DNA of 7,079 nucleotides, taken from Acetofilamentum sp. (GTDB taxonomy: Bacteria; Bacteroidota; Bacteroidia; Bacteroidales; JAFGUD01). Where the stretch lies: contig DYKL01000184.1 of NCBI GenBank assembly GCA_020722645.1, forward strand, positions 1 to 7,079. The letters are read 5' to 3'. Position 1 is the stretch's first letter; each line of letters starts with the position of its first letter. The notes below the pieces were generated by a model, which was not told the origin of the DNA, searched no databases, and saw nothing but the letters and a program-made list of their open reading frames with translations. The translations under genes were made by a program, and so were the position numbers. Below are positions 1-5,685 of the stretch, one piece after another.

Positions 1-1
1 A

Positions 2-127
2 TCGCATTTATACGAGCTTAAAAAAAGAGGGAGTTTTTATACCGGACTCATTATTGTTATCATCGTTGGGTTTAATCCGGGTCCATACATAATTGAATTA
101 TTAAAATTATCTGCTGCAAATATATAA
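2..127 (+). CDS. Possible C-terminal end of a small membrane protein (partial)
   Basis: One reading frame is open from the window edge to a TAA at 125-127, giving about 41 residues. They start SHLYELKKRGSF, continue with a hydrophobic stretch (TGLIIVIIVGF) and end in IIELLKLSAANI. A charged Lys/Arg cluster before a hydrophobic segment suits the last membrane helix of an inner-membrane protein, but I do not recognise the family. A second + frame is also open for about 30 codons here, so the coding call rests on composition and on the membrane-like pattern. The start lies outside the window. No clear hairpin terminator follows the stop. Confidence 0.38.
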   Translation, partial: SHLYELKKRGSFYTGLIIVIIVGFNPGPYIIELLKLSAANI

Positions 128-162
128 AAAAAATTTTCTGATTATATCCTGATTTTTTTTTT

Positions 163-420
163 AACGGAAGTTCATGAAATTTTTGATAATAAAACACCCG
201 TAACCATCTGGCTAACAGTGATATATTAAAATATAGTGCTTAAAAAATCTTACCTACATAAGTTCCTGATTTTTAAATTTTTCGCAAGATATATTTTTTT
301 TTGATTACTAAAAAAATATTAGCCAAAAAAATTTTGTCTTGCCTACGTTTTTTTGTTAAAAATGCATTCATCACTTGATATTACTGCAATAGACCCAAAT
401 TTAGCCGGTGAACTTCCGTT
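163..420. repeat. 258-bp segment bounded by perfect 12-bp inverted repeats
   Basis: AACGGAAGTTCA at 163-174 is the exact reverse complement of TGAACTTCCGTT at 409-420. The right-hand copy ends precisely at the base before the 275-bp duplicated nuclease segment begins (421). The segment has no transposase gene, and no target-site duplication is obvious in the T-rich left flank. It could be the remains of a miniature inverted-repeat element, or a chance pairing in biased sequence. The link with the duplication edge is an inference from position only. Confidence 0.35.
284..341. repeat. Imperfect AT-rich inverted repeat (weak hairpin)
   Basis: GCAAGATATATTTTTTTT starting at 284 pairs with the complement of the segment ending GTCTTGC at 341. 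About 15 of 18 positions match, and some 20 bases lie between the arms. The outer six pairs (GCAAGA/TCTTGC) are perfect. Most of the inner pairing is A-T. It might act as a weak transcription terminator in either direction, but low sequence complexity could also produce it. Confidence 0.25.
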
Positions 421-695
421 GAAAAAGCAATTCGTTTTTTTTCAATTTCAATGCCTTCAATTTTTCCTTTCATTTCAAGACGCATTGCTGTTGAAACAAA
501 TTTTTCTCCTGCTTTTGGTGATATTGTTCTCATTTTTTCTACAATTTTTTGGGTTTCTAAATTTGTTGCATAATACAAATAGGATATTATTGTTTCAAAA
601 AAACTCTCGCCTTGTTCGGTTTGCAGTAATTGATTTATATTAGCGAAGAATTTTTCTGTTTCTTGAATAATTTTTTGTTCGTCATAGATATTTTT
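381..695 (-). pseudogene. Copied 3' fragment of the Rpn-family nuclease gene with a different tail
   Basis: Bases 421-695 are identical to 954-1228 inside the intact nuclease gene and correspond to its residues 187-278, from KNIYDEQ to KKRIAFS. The N-terminal half with the nuclease catalytic residues is absent. The reading frame of the copy stays open past the duplicated part and ends with 12 unrelated residues, TEVHRLNLGLLQ, at a stop at 381-383. There is no ATG start; a TTG at 576-578 is the only bacterial-type start that stands out and it has no visible initiation signal. On its own this is best read as a gene fragment. Because frame and orientation match the full gene, homologous recombination across the repeat would replace the last 38 residues of the nuclease by this tail. 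Confidence 0.75.
421..695. repeat. Direct repeat copy A (275 bp, identical to 954-1228)
   Basis: Checked base by base, the two copies match over their whole length with an offset of 533 bp. The edges are sharp: position 420 (T) differs from 953 (A), and 696 (T) differs from 1229 (C). Absence of any difference over 275 bp implies a recent duplication or ongoing gene conversion. Confidence 0.95.
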
Positions 696-705
696 TAATC
701 GTGAA

Positions 706-812
706 TGTATTGAAAACGTTGCGTGGCTTCACTAATGTAGATGTTTGCACAAATGTTGAAAGTTTGCAATTTCGTTTCATTAATGCACTGCCCTGCAATG
801 TTTTTCAATACA
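706..812. repeat. Imperfect inverted repeat between the two nuclease copies
   Basis: TGTATTGAAAA at 706-716 is the exact reverse complement of TTTTCAATACA at 802-812. Pairing continues inward imperfectly: GTTGC near 718-722 faces GCAAT near 795-799, and TAATG near 733-737 faces CATTA near 779-783. Each arm is therefore about 35-40 bp. Transcribed from either strand it could fold into a long, interrupted hairpin. It lies directly downstream of the nuclease stop codon and fills most of the space between the two repeat copies. It could be a terminator-like structure for the nuclease gene or a small repetitive element of the genome. I do not recognise a named family. Confidence 0.45.
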
Positions 813-835
813 ATGGTATGTGCTTCCTTTTTTTA

Positions 836-1786
836 TTAAACCGTATCTAAATCAATATGATATTCGTGTAATGTTTTTAAATAATTTAATTGCTCTTGTG
901 ATAAATTTGTTGCTTTTAAAATAATTTCATCTAAAATCCCTTGTTTGATAAGAGAAAAAGCAATTCGTTTTTTTTCAATTTCAATGCCTTCAATTTTTCC
1001 TTTCATTTCAAGACGCATTGCTGTTGAAACAAATTTTTCTCCTGCTTTTGGTGATATTGTTCTCATTTTTTCTACAATTTTTTGGGTTTCTAAATTTGTT
1101 GCATAATACAAATAGGATATTATTGTTTCAAAAAAACTCTCGCCTTGTTCGGTTTGCAGTAATTGATTTATATTAGCGAAGAATTTTTCTGTTTCTTGAA
1201 TAATTTTTTGTTCGTCATAGATATTTTTCAAAATTAAAATCCCTATTTGTAATTGCAAGCTGCTGAATAATTTAATTATTTCATCATCAGTATAATCAGA
1301 AGTATCAATTAGTTGATAATCAAAATTTGGTATGAATTTTTTTAAATCGTTGTCAATTTCTTTGAAATAGTCATTAAGATTTAATTTGTTCCATTTTTTT
1401 TGTCCGTGATAAAAAATTATCGGTATTACGGGAGTAAGTTTATGTTTTTGTTTGACTTGGGTTTCCCAAATTTTGAGCATATATCCTAACAATTGGAAAT
1501 GGGGAAATATTTCAGTATAACTTTTGTGTTCAAAAAGTAGTGAAATTTTAATGTTTGTTGATATTCCGTATTTACAATTATAAACTATATCTGAATAATT
1601 TGTTTTTAATTTGCTGTCAATATATTCTGTTTTGTCTAATTCAAGTGATTGAAAATCAATTTTTTTAGAAATTTCAATTGGAAAAGTTTTTGCAATAAAT
1701 TCGCTTACTTCTGTTTTTTTAGAGAAGAGTTCTTTGAAAAATCTATCGTGAGAATTTATTAAATTTTTATCTACTTGCTTATCCAT
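836..1786 (-). CDS. Rpn/YhgA-type PD-(D/E)XK nuclease family protein
   Basis: The 316-residue protein resembles the Rpn (recombination-promoting nuclease, formerly 'putative transposase' YhgA-like) family. The N-terminus has the family opening around HDRFFKELFS (residues 13-22). The likely catalytic set is D66 in YSDIVY followed by E86 and K88 in LLFEHKS, the order expected for a PD-(D/E)XK fold. HFQLLGYMLKIWE (96-108) and the hydrophobic strand PVIPIIFYHG (119-128) are also typical. The C-terminal part is helical and charged, with KGKIEGIEIEKKRIA and an ILKATNLSQEQL segment like the 'ATGLS.EE' tail of relatives. E. coli Rpn proteins are known to promote RecA-independent recombination; some Bacteroidota relatives are annotated as transposases without evidence of transposition. 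The ATG at 1784-1786 is preferred because the family motif follows closely; there is no Shine-Dalgarno sequence. Residues 187-278 are duplicated downstream. The gene is transcribed divergently from the receptor operon. Confidence 0.85.
   Translation of the reverse strand: MDKQVDKNLINSHDRFFKELFSKKTEVSEFIAKTFPIEISKKIDFQSLELDKTEYIDSKLKTNYSDIVYNCKYGISTNIKISLLFEHKSYTEIFPHFQLLGYMLKIWETQVKQKHKLTPVIPIIFYHGQKKWNKLNLNDYFKEIDNDLKKFIPNFDYQLIDTSDYTDDEIIKLFSSLQLQIGILILKNIYDEQKIIQETEKFFANINQLLQTEQGESFFETIISYLYYATNLETQKIVEKMRTISPKAGEKFVSTAMRLEMKGKIEGIEIEKKRIAFSLIKQGILDEIILKATNLSQEQLNYLKTLHEYHIDLDTV
954..1228. repeat. Direct repeat copy B (275 bp, inside the nuclease gene)
   Basis: This is the copy within the intact nuclease gene, covering residues 187-278, identical to 421-695. 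Crossover between the copies would delete 533 bp and leave a single hybrid gene with a different C-terminus. Confidence 0.95.
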
Positions 1787-1818
1787 TGATTTTATCTATT
1801 ATATTGCAAATTTTATTG

Positions 1819-1826
1819 CAAATATA
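1819..1826 (-). promoter_or_regulatory. Candidate -7 element for the nuclease gene
   Basis: Read on the minus strand this is TATATTTG, a full match to the Bacteroidetes -7 consensus TAnnTTTG, 32 bases before the ATG at 1786. The -33 TTG is not clear; only TTTAATA lies at about the right distance. Two copies of ATTGCAAA (1803-1810 and 1815-1822, + strand) overlap the element and the expected transcript start, and could be an operator or chance. Confidence 0.5.
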
Positions 1827-1917
1827 CAATTTTTTTTTATTTATATTAAATTAAGTATTCCAAAATTTCGTCTAACAATAATAGCACATATCATCTCTTA
1901 ATTTTAACATTTGAATT

Positions 1918-1947
1918 TTGTCAGTTATTTAAAAGTTTTTAACTTTG
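1918..1947 (+). promoter_or_regulatory. Candidate promoter of the receptor operon
   Basis: TAACTTTG at 1940-1947 matches the Bacteroidetes -7 consensus TAnnTTTG. A TTG at 1918-1920 (in AATTTTG) lies 19 bases upstream, the spacing expected for the -33 element. The transcript would begin near 1953, leaving an A/T-rich leader of about 50 bases before the ATG at 2007. No riboswitch-like structure or Shine-Dalgarno sequence is visible in this leader. Confidence 0.6.
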
Positions 1948-2006
1948 TTCAATTTTTTTCATTAAAAAAAATTAAATTCTTTTAATAAATAAAACATTAA
2001 AAACAC

Positions 2007-4769
2007 ATGAAGAAATTTCTTTTAATTTGGCTTTTGATCATACCTTCGTTATTCACGATTGCCCAAAATGCCAAAATACAGGGATATATTACTAACCCTG
2101 ACGGCACTCCGGCAGTTGGTGCCGTTGTTATCCTGAATGATAAAAATATTTCGGTAAATCCGACTTCTGCATTAAAAGTACAAACTGATGAAAAAGGTTT
2201 TTATATATTTGAAAATATCAAAGCCGGTGATTATCAAATCGTTGTTGTACTTGAAAATCATGACAACTATTTTTCAGAAAAAATTACTGTTACCGAAAAT
2301 CAAATCACAAAAATCGACCCGATTAAACTGACTGCTTCTGCGACAACTCAAAATAACGAAGGAACAGCTATTGTCAATTCTGATGATTTGAACAATGAAC
2401 TTGGCTCTGAAAACATTTCTCCACTTCTTTCAGGTTCAAGAGATGTTTTTCTTAATACCGCTTCTTTTTCTCTAAGTTCTTTCCGTTTTAAAATAAGAGG
2501 TTACGAAAGTGAATATACAGATATTTTAATAAACGGAGTAAATATGTCAAATCTTGAAACTGGTGGCACATATTTTTCTAACTGGGGCGGATTAAATGCC
2601 GCTACAAAAAACAAAAGCGTTACTTTTGGACTTGACCCGATGCACTTGAATTTTGGAAATGTTGGTGGTACTACAAACATTGAATTAGGTCCCTCTAAAA
2701 TCAGAAAAGGTTTACAACTTACTTATTCTATGACAAACCGTACATACAGACAACGTGCAATGATAACTTATTCAACCGGTTTACTTCCAAACAACTGGGG
2801 TTTTTCTTTTGCCGGTGCAAGAAGATGGGCTAATGAAGGCTACATTGAAGGTACTTACTACGATTCATGGTCTTATTATATGGGAATTGAGAAAAAAATC
2901 CAAAATCATCATATTATCTTAAATGTTTTTGGAGCACCCACTAAAATTGGAAAATCAGGTCCTTCAACTCAGGAAATGTATGATATTGTCGGCAATAATT
3001 TTTATAATCCTTACTGGGGTTATCAAAACGGAGAAAAAAGAAACAGCCGTGTTTCAAATACTCACGAACCTATTGCTATTCTGACTCATACTTGGGAAAT
3101 TAATGAAAGCACAAAATTAACTACTTCTGCTTTATACAGAACTGGAAGAAATGGTTCTACTGCTTTAAACTGGTACAACGCACCTGACCCACGCCCTGAT
3201 TATTACAGGAACCTACCGAGTTACATTACAAACGAAGAAGAAGCTGATTATCAGGAATATGCTTTAATGAACGACTCTGATTACAATCAAATTAACTGGG
3301 CTTATCTATACGAAACAAACAGAAACAGCTTTGCTACAATCGAAAATGTTGATGGTGTCGCAGGTAGTAATGTTTCCGGAACAATGGCTCAATACATAGT
3401 TGAAGAAAGAAGATACGACCAGAATTTTTACACAGCAAACACAACTTTGAACAAACAATTTACTGACGATATCAGATTAGACTTTGGTTTAAATTACAGA
3501 AACTTTACAGCAAAAAATTTCAAAGTTGTAAATGACTTGTTGGGTGCCGATTTTTGGTACGATGTTGATAAATATGCCGAAACTGATTTTGCTGACCCCG
3601 ATTCTGCTCAAAGTAACTTGCTTGAACCTAATAATGTAGTTTATGTAAATGATGTTTTCGGATACAATTATAATGCCCATATCACAGATGGGAAAGCCTG
3701 GACACAAATCTACTTTGATACAAAAAGAATCAATTTCTTTATTGCCGGTTTCGGTAGTTACACAGAAATGTGGAGAGAAGGTTTAATGCAAAACGGTAAA
3801 TTTCCCGACAATTCTTATGGCGATTCTGAACATCTTACTTTTATTGACTATGGTGCAAAAACAGGTTTGGTTTTCAAAATTAACGGACGTAATTACATTC
3901 ACGGTCACGCAGCTTATTTAACTCAAGCACCGACTTTCAGAAATTCGTATATTTCACCAAGAACAAGAGATAATGTTGTTAGTAATCTTGTTTCTGAAAA
4001 AATTATGTCGGCTGATATAGGATATTCGCTAAAAGCACCTAAAATTAAGGCTACTTTTAATGCCTTTTACACTACTTTTGAAGGACAGACTAAAATTATG
4101 AGTTTTTATCACGATAGTTACAGAAATTTCGTTAATTATGCTATGAACGGGATTAACAAAACTCATCAGGGACTGGAATTTGCTATTGACGGTCAATTAT
4201 TTATTGGTTTTAACGCTTATGCTGTTGCGTCTTTGGGATATTATCGATACACATCGAGACCAGAAGTATCAATAACTGTTGATAACAGTGCTGAATTACT
4301 TACTGAAAATAAAATTGTTTATTGCCAAAATTTTTTAGTTAGCGGAACACCTCAAACAGCTGGAACTGTTGGCATTAAATACAGAACCGGAAGTTTTTGG
4401 TTTTTTGATGTAAGTGCTAATTACGTAGATGATATTTATCTTGATTTCAATCCCGAGAGAAGAACTGCCGAAGCTATTGAATATATTAATCCGGAAACTG
4501 AAAGTGACTTGTGGCATCAAATAGTTGATCAGGAAAAGCTTCCGAGTGGTTATACTCTTAATGCTACAATTGGCAAATCTTTTAGATTTCAATACAAATA
4601 CTTTTTGAACTTGAATTTGAGCGTTAGTAATATTCTTGACAATCAAAACATTATAACAGGTGGATTTGAACAATTAAGATATGAATATAAAAATCCTGCA
4701 AAATATCCACCGAAATATTTTTATATGTACGGTCGTCAATTTTTCTTAAACATCGGATTCAGATTTTAA
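2007..4769 (+). CDS. TonB-dependent outer-membrane receptor with carboxypeptidase-regulatory-like domain
   Basis: A 920-residue outer-membrane active transporter, powered through TonB/ExbBD. A Sec signal peptide (KKFLLIWLLIIPSLFTIAQ) occupies about residues 1-20. Residues about 22-110 form a CarboxypepD_reg-like beta-sandwich, from KIQGYITNPDGTPAVGAVV to DEKGFYIFENIKAGDY. The plug spans about 125-230, with the typical FRFKIRGYESEYTDILINGV and a late GNVGGTTNIELGPS. The rest is a beta-barrel ending in the aromatic residue F920 (NIGFRF), as expected for BAM-dependent insertion. The length is complete. Barrel segments such as ALNWYNAPDPRPDYYRNLPSY belong to a receptor subgroup I recognise as common in Bacteroidota but of undefined substrate. 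No susD-like gene follows; two DUF5689 lipoproteins do, which makes them the likely partners. The gene appears to be first in the operon, behind a good promoter candidate. Substrate unknown. Confidence 0.92.
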   Translation: MKKFLLIWLLIIPSLFTIAQNAKIQGYITNPDGTPAVGAVVILNDKNISVNPTSALKVQTDEKGFYIFENIKAGDYQIVVVLENHDNYFSEKITVTENQITKIDPIKLTASATTQNNEGTAIVNSDDLNNELGSENISPLLSGSRDVFLNTASFSLSSFRFKIRGYESEYTDILINGVNMSNLETGGTYFSNWGGLNAATKNKSVTFGLDPMHLNFGNVGGTTNIELGPSKIRKGLQLTYSMTNRTYRQRAMITYSTGLLPNNWGFSFAGARRWANEGYIEGTYYDSWSYYMGIEKKIQNHHIILNVFGAPTKIGKSGPSTQEMYDIVGNNFYNPYWGYQNGEKRNSRVSNTHEPIAILTHTWEINESTKLTTSALYRTGRNGSTALNWYNAPDPRPDYYRNLPSYITNEEEADYQEYALMNDSDYNQINWAYLYETNRNSFATIENVDGVAGSNVSGTMAQYIVEERRYDQNFYTANTTLNKQFTDDIRLDFGLNYRNFTAKNFKVVNDLLGADFWYDVDKYAETDFADPDSAQSNLLEPNNVVYVNDVFGYNYNAHITDGKAWTQIYFDTKRINFFIAGFGSYTEMWREGLMQNGKFPDNSYGDSEHLTFIDYGAKTGLVFKINGRNYIHGHAAYLTQAPTFRNSYISPRTRDNVVSNLVSEKIMSADIGYSLKAPKIKATFNAFYTTFEGQTKIMSFYHDSYRNFVNYAMNGINKTHQGLEFAIDGQLFIGFNAYAVASLGYYRYTSRPEVSITVDNSAELLTENKIVYCQNFLVSGTPQTAGTVGIKYRTGSFWFFDVSANYVDDIYLDFNPERRTAEAIEYINPETESDLWHQIVDQEKLPSGYTLNATIGKSFRFQYKYFLNLNLSVSNILDNQNIITGGFEQLRYEYKNPAKYPPKYFYMYGRQFFLNIGFRF

Positions 4770-4799
4770 GAAGTTATATATTAAAATTAATTGTACATA

Positions 4800-4827
4800 G
4801 TACAGACGTTGCATGCAACGTCTCTAC
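4800..4827. repeat. 28-bp near-perfect palindrome in the operon spacer
   Basis: The centre 4804-4823 is a perfect 20-bp palindrome made of AGACGTTGCA and its complement. Continuing outward there is one mismatch (C4803/C4824), then three more pairs (GTA/TAC). The GC content is much higher than in the surroundings. From memory, closely similar GTAGAGACGTTGCATGCA palindromes occur many times in genomes of Bacteroidota and cyanobacteria, so it is probably a dispersed intergenic repeat. As RNA it would form a stable hairpin between the receptor stop codon and the first lipoprotein start. It has no U-run, so it is more likely a processing or mRNA-stability element than a full terminator. Confidence 0.7.
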
Positions 4828-4857
4828 AAATTTTACAAACTTAATAAACTAACATAA

Positions 4858-5664
4858 ATGAAAACAAAAAATAAAATAAAAATATTATTAGGTTTTCTGG
4901 GCATAATGATTGCCTTTTCTAGTTGTGTAAAAGACAATTTTGATGAGCCACCAACAAATTGTAATGACTTTAACTTTACAGCTACTCATACAATTAAAGA
5001 ATTAAAAGCAATGCTTACGGGTGATACTTTAAAATTAGGAGACACTGTCATGATTATGGGTTACGTAAGTTCCTCCGATTTACACGGTAACATTTACAAA
5101 GAACTTATTATTGAAGATGAAACAGGCGGTATTGCAATACAAATTGACCAAACTGATATGCACGAAACATATCCTTTGGGGTTGAAAGTTTTTGTTAATT
5201 GTAATGGACTTTATCTTGGTAAAAGTTACGAAGTTGTAAAATTAGGAGGATTATTTGAAGAATACGGGACTATTAAATTCGGACGAATTTCCGATGAAGA
5301 TATTGTCAGCGAGCAGATTATCAGAACCTGCGACAAAAATCTTGTAACTCCTACTGATGTTAATCTACCTGTTAATGACGATTTGCTTTATCAATTTGTT
5401 AAAATTGACAGTGTACAATTTGCTGACAATGAAATAGGTGACACTTATGCCGACTGGATTAATCAAATAAGCGTAAATCACAATATAATTGATATAAATG
5501 GTAAAACTTTGATTGTCAGAACAAGTGGTTATGCAACTTTTGCAAAAGACTCTTTACCCGAAGGAAGTGGGACTATTATTGGTATCCTTGGTAAATACAA
5601 CGATGACTATCAGTTATATCTTAACAGCACAGATGATATAAATTTTGATTTGGAACGTTTCTAA
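4858..5664 (+). CDS. DUF5689 domain lipoprotein, single-domain form
   Basis: This 268-residue protein begins with a lipoprotein signal peptide: a Lys-rich n-region, hydrophobic residues 9-20, and the lipobox FSSC with the lipidated Cys at 23. The mature part begins VKDNFDEPP, acidic right after the Cys, which suits Bacteroidota lipoproteins exported to the cell surface. Residues about 40-265 match the DUF5689 pattern: THTIKELKAMLTGDTLKLGDTVMIMGYV, then KELIIEDETGGIAIQID, an OB-fold-like beta arrangement, and the conserved block RTSGYATFAKDSLPEGSGTIIGILGKYNDDYQ. C35, C115 and C158 are shared with the next gene product and could form disulphides outside the cell. The protein stops right after the DUF5689 domain, whereas the paralogue has an extra domain. 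It follows the receptor by 88 bp and precedes its paralogue by 21 bp, so co-transcription is likely. A role as a surface ligand-capture partner of the receptor is inferred; no catalytic motif is visible. Confidence 0.85.
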   Translation: MKTKNKIKILLGFLGIMIAFSSCVKDNFDEPPTNCNDFNFTATHTIKELKAMLTGDTLKLGDTVMIMGYVSSSDLHGNIYKELIIEDETGGIAIQIDQTDMHETYPLGLKVFVNCNGLYLGKSYEVVKLGGLFEEYGTIKFGRISDEDIVSEQIIRTCDKNLVTPTDVNLPVNDDLLYQFVKIDSVQFADNEIGDTYADWINQISVNHNIIDINGKTLIVRTSGYATFAKDSLPEGSGTIIGILGKYNDDYQLYLNSTDDINFDLERF

Positions 5665-5685
5665 TAACCTTAAAATTAACTAATT

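Larger units (their letters stand above)
128..420. other. AT-rich stretch without a supported gene
   Basis: This stretch is rich in runs of A and T, and I find no convincing coding region in any frame. It contains two copies of an 11-bp direct repeat, TCCTGATTTTT, at 147-157 and 264-274, and two inverted repeats listed separately. It lies between the end of the possible membrane-protein gene and the copied nuclease fragment. A + frame beginning in the 350s overlaps the antisense strand of that fragment and is not thought to be a gene. Confidence 0.6.

Noticed and set aside
128..420. CRISPR array or tandem repeats in the AT-rich stretch
   Set aside because: Only short, irregular repeats (11-12 bp) with two copies each; no regular spacing.
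353..643. Open frame of 96 codons on the + strand
   Set aside because: Most of it is antisense to the copied nuclease fragment, and its Phe/Leu-rich product reflects T-runs. The same antisense frame arises inside the intact gene.
698..829. In-frame continuation after the nuclease stop codon (44 codons)
   Set aside because: It lies beyond two adjacent stop codons and has no start; no family recognised. The inverted-repeat structure explains the segment better.
696..835. Integron attC site
   Set aside because: Size and hairpin shape are suggestive, but the arms lack matching RYYYAAC and GTTRRRY core sites, and no integrase or cassette series is present.
3489..3707. Minus-strand open frame of 72 codons
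   Set aside because: Lies wholly inside the receptor gene on the opposite strand, with no recognisable protein features.
4335..4673. Minus-strand open frame of 112 codons
   Set aside because: Antisense shadow of the receptor barrel region; low-quality Ser/Ile/Lys-rich translation.
2007..5664. SusC/SusD pair for glycan uptake
   Set aside because: The downstream genes lack SusD features (helical TPR-like fold, SusD motifs) and are DUF5689 lipoproteins; no glycoside hydrolases are nearby.
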